Shown: positions 13,073 through 20,302 of the stretch, piece by piece
Numbering within the stretch: position 1 is the stretch's first letter
Layout of the letters: each line of letters starts with the position of its first letter
Assembly (NCBI GenBank): GCA_903928755.1
Contig: CAIYSH010000338.1
Coordinates: forward strand, 1-20,302
DNA from: an uncultured Alphaproteobacteria bacterium
GTDB taxonomy: Bacteria; Pseudomonadota; Alphaproteobacteria; Caulobacterales; Caulobacteraceae
Length of the DNA stretch: 20,302 bases
Reading direction: 5' to 3'
The notes under the pieces: model-generated
The model's input: only the letters and a program-made list of their open reading frames with translations
Database searches by the model: none
What the model was told of the DNA's origin: nothing
Translations under genes and position numbers: made by a program

Positions 13073-13872
13073 TTCGCCAGGACACGGGTTGCCGAGGCGC
13101 GGGCCTGAACCGCAGGTGACGCCTTTGGATAGCGCCGGACAAACTCATCCAGGGTCTGGCAGGCGTCGGAGGGCTTGCGCATCCGCACCAGGGCCCGGGA
13201 GAGTTCCACTACGGCGTCGGGTGCCCAGCTGGTCTGCGGCCATTCCCGGATGGCGCCAATAAAGGCCGTGGCCGCTTCGGGATTGGCGGCGCGGGCGGCA
13301 TAGGCCTTGCCAAGCCAGTAGCGGGCCTCGGGTCCCTTTGGACCATCGCCGTAACGGCTGATGAAGTCCTGGAGGGCGGGCTCAGCGGATTCAAAATCCC
13401 CGCCCAGGGCCAGCTGCCGTGCCTGATTGAAGGCATCCGTGGGCGAAAGCACAACCGCAGCCGGGGGCGGGACTGCTGCCAGGGTTGCTGCGGCCTGTTC
13501 CAGCGTCAGTATGCGTCCGGTAAGGGCAATATTCGCATTCCGCTGGGCTTCGAGGTCCTTGCGGGTCTGGTTGAGGTCGTGGGCCGTCGTCTCCATCTGC
13601 CCGTTGAGACGGGTCAACGTCTGCTCCAGGTCACTCAGCCGGCGGGACAGCTCCTGGATCAGATAGTCGGTCTCCGCAGGCTGGACCACGACAGGTTTAC
13701 CGGAATCCCGCCCCTGGAAGACAATCGCCCGCAATTCCCGGACGACCTGCTCCATCTTGTCGACCCGACGGGAATCCCGCGCGTCCAGCAGGTCGATGGG
13801 GGTCTGGGCCAAGGCCTGACCCGCAAGGGTCAGGCTGAGGGCCAGGGCAGTTGTCGCGCGCAGCAGGGTCAC
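13060..13872 (-). CDS. cpoB: Tol-Pal cell division coordinator CpoB (YbgF)
   Basis: 270 residues from GTG at 13870-13872. A signal peptide (MTLLRATTALALSLTLAGQALA) is followed by a segment with heptad character (about residues 35-125, including LIQELSRRLSDLEQTLTRLN) that should form a coiled coil and trimerise. A linker rich in Ala and Pro leads to three TPR-like repeats (about 145-265: AFNQARQLALGGDFESAE, ARYWLGKAYAARAANPEAA, AVVELSRALVRMRKPSDAC). It acts in the periplasm, where in E. coli it links Tol to the division peptidoglycan machinery. It begins nine bases after pal and overlaps tilS by 13 bases. The purine-rich site before GTG is close (GGAG two bases away), so the exact start is uncertain. 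Confidence 0.92.
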   Translation of the reverse strand: MTLLRATTALALSLTLAGQALAQTPIDLLDARDSRRVDKMEQVVRELRAIVFQGRDSGKPVVVQPAETDYLIQELSRRLSDLEQTLTRLNGQMETTAHDLNQTRKDLEAQRNANIALTGRILTLEQAAATLAAVPPPAAVVLSPTDAFNQARQLALGGDFESAEPALQDFISRYGDGPKGPEARYWLGKAYAARAANPEAATAFIGAIREWPQTSWAPDAVVELSRALVRMRKPSDACQTLDEFVRRYPKASPAVQARASATRVLAKCPA

Positions 13873-13881
13873 GGCTCCAGC

Positions 13882-14445
13882 TTATCGTGCGCCGCTGGTG
13901 AGGGCGGTGTGGGCATTGCGATTCCGTTCATAGGCGGCTTCATCTGTCCCAGGATCGATTGGCTTTTCCTTGCCATAGGACACCGTGGAAATCCGGCTGG
14001 GGGCGACGCCCTGGCTCACCAGGAAATCCCGGACGGAATTTGCACGACGGGATCCCAGTGACAGGTTGTATTCCCGCGTGCCCCGCTCATCGGCATTGCC
14101 CTCAATGCGGATCTGCACGGCTGGATAGCGGGTCAGCCACCCGGCCTGGGCCTTGAGGGTTGCCACAGCGTCAGGCCGGATATCGTACTGGTCGACGTCG
14201 AAATAGACCAGATCTCCGGCCTTGATGACGAAGTCCTGGGTCGAGCCGGCCAGTGGCCCCTGCTCTATGGGCGGACGGGGTGCAGGTGGCTGATAGGCCG
14301 GTTGGGCCGGGCGCTGAACCGGGGTTTCCTGCGGCGGTGTCGGTGTCTGCAACTGGGGCTTCGGCCGGGAGCCGCAGGCGGCCATGGACAGGGCCGCAAC
14401 GGCGACGAGGGTCAGCCTCAGGCTGGTTCTGGCTGCGAAGATCAT
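13882..14445 (-). CDS. pal: Peptidoglycan-associated lipoprotein Pal
   Basis: The start is set at ATG 14443-14445, with GGAGA eight bases upstream; an ATG five codons earlier (14460) lacks such a site. The signal peptide ends with lipobox M-A-A-C, giving lipidated Cys24. A Pro/Gln-rich tether of about 40 residues leads to the OmpA-like domain, with VYFDVDQYDIRPDA and IEGNADERGTREYN, then LSLGSRRANSVRDFL, whose Asp and Arg bind diaminopimelate in peptidoglycan. It is anchored in the outer membrane and binds TolB or peptidoglycan. TAA stop at 13882-13884, nine bases before cpoB. A 92-base gap upstream separates it from tolB and holds a possible promoter and a palindrome. Confidence 0.95.
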   Translation of the reverse strand: MIFAARTSLRLTLVAVAALSMAACGSRPKPQLQTPTPPQETPVQRPAQPAYQPPAPRPPIEQGPLAGSTQDFVIKAGDLVYFDVDQYDIRPDAVATLKAQAGWLTRYPAVQIRIEGNADERGTREYNLSLGSRRANSVRDFLVSQGVAPSRISTVSYGKEKPIDPGTDEAAYERNRNAHTALTSGAR

Positions 14446-14477
14446 TTGAAGCGTCTCCATAAGCTTGATGAGGTATC

Positions 14478-14492
14478 CGGCGTGACACGCCG
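14478..14492. repeat. 15-base perfect palindrome upstream of pal
   Basis: CGGCGTGACACGCCG is symmetric around the central A at 14485, with seven paired bases on each side. It lies 33 bases upstream of the pal start codon and just downstream of a candidate -10. As DNA it could be an operator; as RNA it would give only a short stem with a seven-base loop. Confidence 0.4.
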
Positions 14493-14502
14493 CATTACGT
14501 GC

Positions 14503-14530
14503 ATTCTATCGGTAATCGCGAAGCTGGCGA
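14503..14530 (-). promoter_or_regulatory. Candidate sigma70-like promoter for pal
   Basis: On the minus strand TCGCCA (14525-14530) lies 16 bases before TAGAAT (14503-14508); the matches to TTGACA and TATAAT are 4/6 and 5/6. The spacing and -10 are the same as in the stronger candidate before tolQ. Transcription would start near 14496, making pal-cpoB-tilS separately expressible from tolQRAB. Confidence 0.35.
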
Positions 14531-14552
14531 GATGGATTCCACGGGATCAGAC

Positions 14553-15845
14553 CTAATTGAGCAGGGGCGACCAGGCCGGGTCGGATCCTGATCCCGGGTA
14601 AGGTGCTGGTCGAAGGATGCGGCCGGTAATGTCTACGGTCCAGAGCCGGGAGGGTCCGCCCGGTGTTTCCCGGCTGAACATCAGGACCCGGCCATTGGGG
14701 GCCCAGGTCGGACTGTCGTCCAGATAGCTGGAGGTCAGCAGTCGCTCATCCGAACCATCGGGCCGCATGACGCCGATATGGAAGGTATTTCCGGTCTGTT
14801 TGGTAAAGGCGATGAAGTCACCGGCCGGACTCCAGACCGGCGAAGTATAGCGCCCTGTCCCGAACGAAATGCGGGCCGCTGACGTGCCGTCGCCATTCAT
14901 CACATAGAGCTGCGGAGCGCCGCCGCGGTCGGAATTGAACACCAGCCTGCCGCCATCGGGCGAGAAGGATGGCGAGGTATCAATCGCCGGGTCTGACGTC
15001 AGCCTGCGCGCCTGACGGCTTTGCAGATCCATCACATAGATGTCCGAATTACCGGCGCGTTCCACGGCAAAGGCGACCTTCCCGCCATCCGGTGAGAAGC
15101 GCGGCGCAAAGACCATGCCGGGAAACTCGCCCAGGCTCTCCCGGCGGGCGGTCTCGAGATTGAAGAGATAGATGGATGACCCTTCCGGCCGGAGCGACAT
15201 GAAGGTAATTTCCTGGCTGTTTGACGAGAACCGGGGCGACATGACAATGGCCTTGCCGTCGCTCAGATAGCTGGGATTGGCACCATCCTGATCCATGATG
15301 GCCAGGGTCTTGGTCCGGTTGAGGCGACCACCGGTTTCCGCCACGAAGACGACGCGGGTATCGAAATAACCCTTTTCGCCGGTCATTCGCTCATAGACGG
15401 CGTCGGAAATCTTGTGGGCGATGCGTCGCCAGTTCTCTGGGGTGGACGTGAACTGCAGCCCCAGCAGCTGCTGCTCGGAAAACACATCCCACAGCCGGAA
15501 GTCCACCCGCAGACGCCCGCCTTCCACCGTGACCTGACCATTGACGAGGGCCTGGGCATTGATCGCCTTCCACAGGGCGAACTGCGGCTGGATGGCAATT
15601 TGGAGGTTCTGTTCGGCAAAGCCCTTGGGGTCTAGGGGGGCAAAGAGACCTGACCGCTCCAGATTGCTGGCTATGACCTGGGAAATTTCTGCGCCCCGAT
15701 CGCCACCAAACCCGGGAATGGCGATCGGCAGGGGTTTGACATCGCCCTTGTTGACATCAACCTCGATTTCCGCGCGGGCGGCCGGGATAAATCCCAGTCC
15801 GCCAAGGCTCAGGCACAGGGCCAGCAACAGGGTGCTCAGTCGCAT
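14553..15845 (-). CDS. tolB: Tol-Pal system beta-propeller protein TolB
   Basis: 430 residues from ATG at 15843-15845 with GGAGAG six bases upstream. The signal peptide (MRLSTLLLALCLSLGGLGFIPAARA) is followed by the N-terminal domain (about 25-165, beginning IEVDVNKGDVKPLPIAIPGF) that contacts TolA and Pal. Then comes a six-bladed propeller with repeated SPDGG-type blades: FAPRFSPDGGKVAF, TSPSFSPDGGRLVFNSDRGG, TSPVWSPAGDFIAF and DSPTWAPNGRVLMFSRE. It works in the periplasm, cycling between TolA and outer-membrane Pal during division. Length and order are normal. It begins 16 bases after tolA, so it is in the same transcript. Confidence 0.96.
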   Translation of the reverse strand: MRLSTLLLALCLSLGGLGFIPAARAEIEVDVNKGDVKPLPIAIPGFGGDRGAEISQVIASNLERSGLFAPLDPKGFAEQNLQIAIQPQFALWKAINAQALVNGQVTVEGGRLRVDFRLWDVFSEQQLLGLQFTSTPENWRRIAHKISDAVYERMTGEKGYFDTRVVFVAETGGRLNRTKTLAIMDQDGANPSYLSDGKAIVMSPRFSSNSQEITFMSLRPEGSSIYLFNLETARRESLGEFPGMVFAPRFSPDGGKVAFAVERAGNSDIYVMDLQSRQARRLTSDPAIDTSPSFSPDGGRLVFNSDRGGAPQLYVMNGDGTSAARISFGTGRYTSPVWSPAGDFIAFTKQTGNTFHIGVMRPDGSDERLLTSSYLDDSPTWAPNGRVLMFSRETPGGPSRLWTVDITGRILRPAPYPGSGSDPAWSPLLN

Positions 15846-15861
15846 GACAGGCTCTCCAGGA

Positions 15862-16683
15862 TCACGAACACGCCTCCCGGGCGTTGAAGTTTACCGCCAC
15901 TCTCTGACCTACCAGATCCCTGGGAAGCGTCGAAAATGGGGCAGCCTGATGAATGGCACGGATCGCCCGTTCCGCAGCGGCCTGAATCACCGGATTTCCG
16001 GACTTTTCCTGGCCCCCGGCATCCACCCCGCCAAGGATCTGACCGCCGACCCCGAGGGTGAAGGTGACCCGGATGCGGACGTCCCTTCCGCCTTCCACCT
16101 CGCAATTCGGGTTCCACCGCCTCTGGAGTTCGTCGGCCAGTCCGGCCAGGGCGCTGGCAGACAGGCCCTTGGCTGCGCCGACAGCCTCTCTCGCCTGGGG
16201 TGCCGTTTCAGGGCGGGACGGTCCCCTTGAGGCCGATGAGGTCTTGCCAGCCTTTGCGACAGAGGCCGCCAGGGCGTCGAGATTCAGTGGTTTTGCGGCT
16301 GGCTTTGGGGTCGGCAGCGGCGCAGGTCTTGGCGGCTGTGCCGGTTTGACCACTGCAGGTTTCGCCACCACAGGGGCCGAAACGGGCTTCAGCGCAGGCT
16401 GTGGCACAGGCGTCGGGACAGGCGGCGTAGCCGGGGCCGCTGCTGCCGTTTGTGGTGGCGGATCCGGTTGGGGCTCATCGCTCTGGGCGCTCTGGGCGTC
16501 TGGCGCAGCTTCGGCCGGCCGAACGTCGTTGAGATCCGCCGTCGTCACAAGGGTAACCGGCACGGCAGCCCCGGTGGGAATGTCCCGGGCCCAGGGCTTG
16601 AGGAAAATCAGGGCAGCACCCAGCGTGAGGTGCAGCAGAACCGACCCGACCATGGCGGGCGAAAGATCAGTCCTTCTGGCCAT
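15862..16683 (-). CDS. tolA: Tol-Pal system protein TolA
   Basis: 273 residues from ATG at 16681-16683. A short basic N-terminus is followed by one membrane segment (about residues 10-28, MVGSVLLHLTLGAALIFL), then a long Pro/Ala/Lys-rich periplasmic spacer (about 55-135), and a globular C-terminal TolA/TonB-like domain (about 175-273) with LADELQRRWNPNCEVEGG, RIRVTFTLG and AAERAIRAI. TolA transmits motion from the TolQR motor to TolB and Pal at the outer membrane. Cys194 and Cys272 in the C-terminal domain could form a disulfide. It overlaps the end of tolR by 17 bases. The spacer is made of PKPA and PAP-type repeats, not the long Ala/Lys helix of E. coli TolA, as is common in alphaproteobacteria. 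Confidence 0.9.
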   Translation of the reverse strand: MARRTDLSPAMVGSVLLHLTLGAALIFLKPWARDIPTGAAVPVTLVTTADLNDVRPAEAAPDAQSAQSDEPQPDPPPQTAAAAPATPPVPTPVPQPALKPVSAPVVAKPAVVKPAQPPRPAPLPTPKPAAKPLNLDALAASVAKAGKTSSASRGPSRPETAPQAREAVGAAKGLSASALAGLADELQRRWNPNCEVEGGRDVRIRVTFTLGVGGQILGGVDAGGQEKSGNPVIQAAAERAIRAIHQAAPFSTLPRDLVGQRVAVNFNAREACS

Positions 16684-17182
16684 CAGCCTGGAGACCCTGC
16701 GGCGACTGCGGACCGTCCTGGGCTCCCGATGACGGGCCGCCGGTGTCGGTGATCAGGTTGATCGACTTGAAGCCCGAGGTGGACAGGGCGGCCATGACCT
16801 GGGCGACCACAGCGTAAGACGCCTTGCCATCAGCCCGGACATAGATCGGTTTGCTGCTGTCACGCATCGCCTTGATGCGCGGTGACAGGTTGGTGAAGGC
16901 CACCGGTTGTTCCTGCAGGAAGATCGACCCATCCGCCCGGATCGAAACGGTCAGGGGCTCGGACTGGTCCTGCATGGCCCCAGCCTCGGTCTTGGGCAAG
17001 TCAACCGAGACCCCGACGGTCAGCAGGGGGGCCGAGATCATGAAGACGATCAGCAGGACCAGCATCACGTCCACCAGGGGCGTCACATTGATTTCCGACA
17101 GGGTTCCCCTCCGGCCCCGCCCGTGTCGGCGGCGTCGCCCGCCGCCCGCCGCTGCGAAAGCATCATGGGCCGAAAGTGCCAT
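16667..17182 (-). CDS. tolR: Tol-Pal system protein TolR (ExbD family)
   Basis: 171 residues from ATG at 17180-17182, overlapping the tolQ stop by one base (TGATG). An Arg/Gly-rich cytosolic N-terminus is followed by SEINVTPLVDVMLVLLIVFMI (about residues 29-49), the single membrane segment with Asp38, the conserved residue of the proton path. The periplasmic domain contains VDLPKTEAGAMQ and IYVRADGKASYAVVAQVMAAL, typical of ExbD/TolR. The tail after residue 148 is rich in Gly, Gln and Asp and extends into the tolA start. With TolQ it forms the proton-driven stator and rotor unit in the inner membrane. Confidence 0.95.
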   Translation of the reverse strand: MALSAHDAFAAAGGGRRRRHGRGRRGTLSEINVTPLVDVMLVLLIVFMISAPLLTVGVSVDLPKTEAGAMQDQSEPLTVSIRADGSIFLQEQPVAFTNLSPRIKAMRDSSKPIYVRADGKASYAVVAQVMAALSTSGFKSINLITDTGGPSSGAQDGPQSPQGLQADGQKD

Positions 17183-17883
17183 CAGACACGCTCCGCCAGA
17201 CGCCGCTGGATGGCGGTGGACAGGTCGTCTGCAAAGCTCTCCAGGCGGGCGGTATAGCGCGACACCCCGTTGGAAAAGGAGTTGAAGGCAATATAGGCCG
17301 GAATGGCGGCGGCCAGCCCGATGGCCGTGGCGAACAGGGCCTCGGCAATGCTGGGGGCGACCACGGCCAGGTTGGTGTTCTTCTGGATGGCGATGGCCTG
17401 GAAGCTGTGCATGATCCCCCAGACCGTGCCGAACAGGCCGACAAAGGGCGAGGCCGTGGCCACAATGGCCAGGGCGCTGAGGCCGGATTCGACCCGCACA
17501 GCCTCCCGGGCCACGGTGGTGTCCAGCACCCGGTCGATCCTCTGGATCAGAAAAGCCACCTGGCCGTCATTAAGCTGACCCCGGTTGCGGGTTTCGCGCC
17601 ATTCCCGAAGGGCACCCTGCAGCATGCGCGGCAGGGGGTGGCCGGGGCTGTCGCCAGCCTCGGCGGCCACCTCTTCCAGGCTGCGGCCGGACGCCACTTC
17701 CTGTTCGAAGGCGCTGGCCCGCCTGTTGAGTGCCGCAAAGCGGAAGATCTTGTCGAGGATGATTGTCCAAGACCAGAGGGATGCCAGGGCCAGACCACTC
17801 AGCACCCCCTTCACCACCCAGTCGGCGCGCAGGAAGAGGGAGATGAAGGAAAAGCTCTCCGGGGTAAGGGCTGCAGGATCCAT
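17182..17883 (-). CDS. tolQ: Tol-Pal system protein TolQ (MotA/TolQ/ExbB proton channel)
   Basis: 233 residues from ATG at 17881-17883 with GGAG seven bases upstream. Three membrane segments are visible: about 22-44 (DWVVKGVLSGLALASLWSW), 135-158 (LSALAIVATASPFVGLFGTV, the family's core helix) and 176-200 (APSIAEALFATAIGLAAAIP). A cytosolic loop of about 90 residues lies between the first two. TolQ pentamers surround TolR and convert proton flow into movement that drives TolA. It is the first tol gene and follows ybgC by 82 bases, a gap containing a good promoter candidate. Length and motifs are normal. Confidence 0.96.
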   Translation of the reverse strand: MDPAALTPESFSFISLFLRADWVVKGVLSGLALASLWSWTIILDKIFRFAALNRRASAFEQEVASGRSLEEVAAEAGDSPGHPLPRMLQGALREWRETRNRGQLNDGQVAFLIQRIDRVLDTTVAREAVRVESGLSALAIVATASPFVGLFGTVWGIMHSFQAIAIQKNTNLAVVAPSIAEALFATAIGLAAAIPAYIAFNSFSNGVSRYTARLESFADDLSTAIQRRLAERV

Positions 17884-17905
17884 GGGCGCTCCAGGGGGAA
17901 GTCGG

Positions 17906-17933
17906 ATTCTAGACTGGACCTAGTCGGTGGCAA
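17906..17933 (-). promoter_or_regulatory. Candidate sigma70-like promoter for tolQRAB with a GANTC site in the -10
   Basis: On the minus strand TTGCCA (17928-17933) and TAGAAT (17906-17911) are separated by 16 bases; each matches the consensus hexamer at 5 of 6 positions. The -10 overlaps a GAATC site (17905-17909), the CcrM methylation sequence. Transcription would start about 15-20 bases before the tolQ start codon. GANTC sites near the -10 are a feature of GcrA-responsive promoters in Caulobacter. The promoter is read from sequence only. Confidence 0.5.
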
Positions 17934-17965
17934 ACTTGCGGCCAAGGGGCAAATTTCACCAGAGA

Positions 17966-18415
17966 CTAATCAATCAGGGGGGCCAGGGCTGCAATCAGTT
18001 CCGGGGCAGGTTTCCGGGGGCGGCCGTTCATGTCGATACAGGCCGCCTCGACATGGGCCGAGCAGATCGGTTCGCCTGCCCGCCATATGGTCTGGTGGAA
18101 GGTCAGTCGCGGGCCCCGGGTGCTGTCTATGGTCGTCCGCACCAGCAGGGCGTCATCGATCCTGGCCGGTTTGCGGAATTCCAGGCTGATCTTCACGACG
18201 GTGAAGGCAGCCGATTTTTCCAGCAGGGCGGAATGGCCGACCCCGACCAGCCGCAGGAAATCGCTGCGACCCCGTTCGAAATAGCGCAGGTAATTGCCGT
18301 GATAGACCACCCCGGTGAAGTCGGTGTCCTCGTAATAGATGCGGACCGGCAGGACATGTTCGCGCCCATCCATCCAGCCCGCGGTCGGCGCGGTATCCTG
18401 CGGGATCTCAGCCAT
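17966..18415 (-). CDS. ybgC: Acyl-CoA thioester hydrolase YbgC
   Basis: 149 residues from ATG at 18413-18415. The hotdog thioesterase signature YYEDTDFTGVVYHGNYLRYF, followed by ERGR (about residues 27-50), is that of YbgC/4-HBT enzymes, with catalytic Asp in TDFTG (about residue 32). It is followed by SALLEKSAAFTVVKISLEF and the late strand PICSAHVEAACIDMNGRP. YbgC hydrolyses acyl-CoA or acyl-ACP thioesters in the cytosol and in E. coli is linked to phospholipid enzymes. Its conserved place before tolQ supports the assignment. It begins two bases after the ruvB stop. A second ATG at codon 15 is possible as the start. The protein differs clearly from the PaaI-type thioesterase at 5403. Confidence 0.93.
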   Translation of the reverse strand: MAEIPQDTAPTAGWMDGREHVLPVRIYYEDTDFTGVVYHGNYLRYFERGRSDFLRLVGVGHSALLEKSAAFTVVKISLEFRKPARIDDALLVRTTIDSTRGPRLTFHQTIWRAGEPICSAHVEAACIDMNGRPRKPAPELIAALAPLID

Positions 18416-18417
18416 GG

Positions 18418-19467
18418 TCAGGTCTCATCGAACAGCCCGCCCTGGTCGACAGCCGGCATCTGGGCCGGCAATTGCGGCGGCGGGGTCAGGCCGATGTGGG
18501 TATAGGCCTTGGCGCAGGCCATCCGGCCCCGGGGGGTCCGCTGGATGAACCCCTGCTGCAACAGGAAGGGCTCGATCACATCCTCAACCGCGTCCCGGGC
18601 CTCGGCTATGGCATAGGCCAGGGTTTCCACCCCGGCCGGTCCGCCGCCATAGTTCTCGATCAGGGCGCGGAGATAGCGTCGGTCCAGGGCGTCGAGACCA
18701 GCCGGGTCCACGTCCAGCCGCGCCAAAGCCCGGGCGGCGGCGGCCTGGCCGATGACGCTCACTCCATCGGCGGCGGCAAAGTCCCGCACCCGCCGCAGCA
18801 GACGTCCGGCAACCCGGGGGGTGCCCCTGGCCCGGGTGGCGATCTCGGCGGCACCATCCGGCGCCAGGCTCAATCCCAGCTTGCCCGCCGCATGGTTCAG
18901 CACCTGGCTGAGTTCGGCGTGAGTATAGAATTCCAGGCGCAGGGGTATGCCGAACCGGTCCCGCAGGGGGGTGGCCAGCAGGCCCGCCCGGGTGGTTGCG
19001 GCCACCAGGGTGAAGGGGGCCAGATCAATACGGATCGACCGGGCCGAAGGGCCCTCGCCGATGATCAGGTCCAGGACGTGGTCCTCCATGGCCGGATAGA
19101 GGATTTCTTCCACATTTGCGGGCAGACGATGGATCTCGTCGATGAACAAGACGTCCCGGGGTTCCAGATTGGTCAGTATGGCCGCCAGATCCCCGGCCTT
19201 GGCCAGGACCGGGCCGGAGGTGGCGCGGAAGTTCACCCCCAGCTCCCGGGCGATGATCTGGGCCAGGGTGGTCTTGCCCAGACCTGGCGGCCCGAACAGC
19301 AGGACGTGATCCAGGGCTTCGCCCCGGGCCTTTGCGGCGTCAATGAAGACCGAGAGATTGCCCTTGGCCTGGGCCTGACCGACGAATTCCGCCAGCGTCT
19401 GCGGCCGCAGGGCGCGGTCGGAAGGGTCGAGCGGCGCAGGCTCGCCGGAAATCAGCCGCTCGCTCAC
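18418..19467 (-). CDS. ruvB: Holliday junction branch migration helicase RuvB
   Basis: 349 residues from GTG at 19465-19467. The N-terminal RPQTLAEFVGQ is typical. Walker A is GPPGLGKT (residues 59-66), Walker B is VLFIDEIHR (about 106-114), followed by the MEDHVLDLIIGEGPSARS and TLVAATTRAGLLATPLRDRFG segments (sensor I and arginine region). A winged-helix C-terminal domain ends with IEPFLLQQGFIQRTPRGR. RuvB hexamers drive branch migration of Holliday junctions held by RuvA, in the cytosol. The start overlaps the ruvA stop by four bases (GTGA). Length and motifs are normal. Confidence 0.97.
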   Translation of the reverse strand: MSERLISGEPAPLDPSDRALRPQTLAEFVGQAQAKGNLSVFIDAAKARGEALDHVLLFGPPGLGKTTLAQIIARELGVNFRATSGPVLAKAGDLAAILTNLEPRDVLFIDEIHRLPANVEEILYPAMEDHVLDLIIGEGPSARSIRIDLAPFTLVAATTRAGLLATPLRDRFGIPLRLEFYTHAELSQVLNHAAGKLGLSLAPDGAAEIATRARGTPRVAGRLLRRVRDFAAADGVSVIGQAAAARALARLDVDPAGLDALDRRYLRALIENYGGGPAGVETLAYAIAEARDAVEDVIEPFLLQQGFIQRTPRGRMACAKAYTHIGLTPPPQLPAQMPAVDQGGLFDET

Positions 19468-20075
19468 CGGCCCAGCTCCTGCAGACCGGCCTTGATCAGG
19501 GCCTGAACCGTGGCCTCTTCACCCAGACGCAGGGCGGCCTGCTCCACCACCCGGCGGGCATTGATCTCGGCGACCCCCAGGCTCAGCAGGGCAGCGACGG
19601 CCTCGCCCACGGCCGAAGGCGGCGGCGGGGCAGAGGCGGTCTGGGCGTGCAAGGCGGCGACCGGACCGTCGCTGATCGGCTTGCCCTTCAGTTCGGTGAC
19701 AATGCGCTGGGCAAGCTTGGGGCCAACCCCATTGGCCCGGCCCACCGAGGCCTTGTCGTCGCGGGCCACGGCGGCGGCCAGATCCGGCGGCGGCAGGACG
19801 TCGAGAACACTCAAAGCCGCCTTGGGTCCGACCCCCTGGATGGACTGCAGCAGGACAAAGGCCCGGCGCTCGTCCCGGCCCAGAAAGCCGTAGAGCTTCA
19901 TGCCCGTGCTCTCGGCCCATTGGGTTTCCACGTGCAGAACCGTCTCTTCGCCCAGGGCCGGCAGGTGGCCCAGGGTGCGCCCGCCGCAGCGGACCACATA
20001 GCCCACCCCGCCCACATCGATCAGGGCCTCTTCCTCGCCGACTTCGGCCACCAGACCCCGCAACCGCCCGATCAT
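19464..20075 (-). CDS. ruvA: Holliday junction branch migration protein RuvA
   Basis: 203 residues from ATG at 20073-20075. Domain I (OB-fold, about 1-64) opens MIGRLRGLVAEVGEEEALID and includes GVGYVV. Domain II carries helix-hairpin-helix motifs: IQGVGPKAALSVL (about 80-105) and ANGVGPKLAQRIVTELKGK (about 114-132). An Ala/Pro linker leads to domain III (about 155-203, EAVAALLSLGVAEINARRVV), which contacts RuvB. RuvA tetramers bind the junction in a square-planar form. It overlaps ruvC (ATGA) and ruvB (GTGA) by four bases each, so the three are translated together. Confidence 0.97.
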   Translation of the reverse strand: MIGRLRGLVAEVGEEEALIDVGGVGYVVRCGGRTLGHLPALGEETVLHVETQWAESTGMKLYGFLGRDERRAFVLLQSIQGVGPKAALSVLDVLPPPDLAAAVARDDKASVGRANGVGPKLAQRIVTELKGKPISDGPVAALHAQTASAPPPPSAVGEAVAALLSLGVAEINARRVVEQAALRLGEEATVQALIKAGLQELGR

Positions 20076-20302
20076 GCGGCCGACCTTTCGGTGAGTTGCC
20101 GGGCCTTGCGGGCATGGGCGTGGGCAATGGCGACGGCCAGGGCGTCGGCGGCGTCGGCCGTGGTCGGCCCGGCCGTGGGCAGGATGCGGGCGATCATGAA
20201 GGCCACCTGGTCCTTGTCGGCGCCGCCGGTTCCCACCACGGCCTTCTTGACCACCTTGGCGGCGTATTCGGCTACGGGCAGGCCGGCCAGGGCAGGCACC
20301 AC
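20072..20302 (-). CDS. ruvC: Crossover junction endodeoxyribonuclease RuvC, C-terminal part (5' end outside window)
   Basis: 76 codons are visible, from the right edge to TGA at 20072-20074; the N-terminal half with the first catalytic acids lies outside. The piece contains VAEYAAKVVKKAVVGTGGADKDQ, the family's Y-x3-xVKKxVxGxGxAxKxQV stretch, and TADAADALAVAIAHAHA, the D-A-x-D-A-L-A motif that supplies the last metal-binding Asp residues. RuvC nicks Holliday junctions symmetrically after RuvAB migration. The four-base overlap with ruvA and gene order support the call. No start codon is claimed inside the window. Confidence 0.93.
   Translation of the reverse strand: MVPALAGLPVAEYAAKVVKKAVVGTGGADKDQVAFMIARILPTAGPTTADAADALAVAIAHAHARKARQLTERSAA

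Noticed and set aside
17911..17925. Short dyad in the ybgC-tolQ gap (GACT...AGTC)
   Set aside because: Only four paired bases, inside the promoter spacer; expected by chance.
1..20302. Mobile elements, prophage, CRISPR or defence systems
   Set aside because: No transposase, integrase, repeat array, nuclease-helicase or toxin-antitoxin pair is visible; RuvABC are housekeeping recombination proteins.

Overview
This is a GC-rich, densely packed chromosomal window whose gene content points to an alphaproteobacterium, most likely in the Caulobacterales (Caulobacter/Phenylobacterium-like). Four things support this: the contiguous block ruvC-ruvA-ruvB-ybgC-tolQ-tolR-tolA-tolB-pal-cpoB-tilS, the three-subunit NAD(P) transhydrogenase (pntAA/pntAB/pntB), a very short aa3-type oxidase subunit IV, and a bacterial deoxyhypusine-synthase-like protein. 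No rRNA, intact tRNA, CRISPR array, insertion sequence or phage gene was found. The assignment is inferred from gene families, not from a phylogenetic marker.

Layout. 1-517: 3' end of a deoxyhypusine synthase-like gene (+). 597-944: small membrane protein (-), convergent with it across a nested palindrome. 1081-1896: exported class A acid phosphatase-like protein (+) in which the Asp of the SR-x5-H-x3-D motif is Ala. 1946-4262: two tandem 370-residue cytosolic paralogs of unknown function (-). 4263-4576: the only gap over 300 bases, holding a cluster of GANTC sites, two stem-loops and a terminator-like hairpin. 4577-5302: TauE/SafE/DsbD_2-type membrane protein (-). 5403-6929: a PaaI-type thioesterase and an alpha/beta hydrolase in one transcription unit (+). 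7000-7230: cytochrome oxidase subunit IV (+). 7431-10323: pntAA-pntAB-pntB operon (+). 10397-10891: lipoprotein (+). 10972-11838: second alpha/beta hydrolase (+). 11846-20302: the long leftward ruv-tol-tilS cluster (-), running off the right edge inside ruvC.

How the genes work together. RuvA, RuvB and RuvC process Holliday junctions. TolQ, TolR and TolA form an inner-membrane machine driven by the proton gradient; it connects to periplasmic TolB and outer-membrane Pal, with CpoB and YbgC as accessory proteins, and keeps the outer membrane attached during constriction. TilS modifies the tRNA-Ile CAU anticodon. PntAA/AB/B couple the proton gradient to NADPH formation, and the neighbouring oxidase subunit belongs to the respiratory chain that makes that gradient. 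Tight overlaps (ruvC/ruvA, ruvA/ruvB, tolQ/tolR, tolR/tolA, cpoB/tilS) imply co-translation. A sigma70-like promoter whose -10 overlaps a GANTC site precedes tolQ.

Most of the window is ordinary housekeeping sequence. The least explained parts are the tandem unknown paralogs with their GANTC-rich upstream region, the altered phosphatase motif, and several well-formed inverted repeats between genes. No new multi-gene system is claimed.
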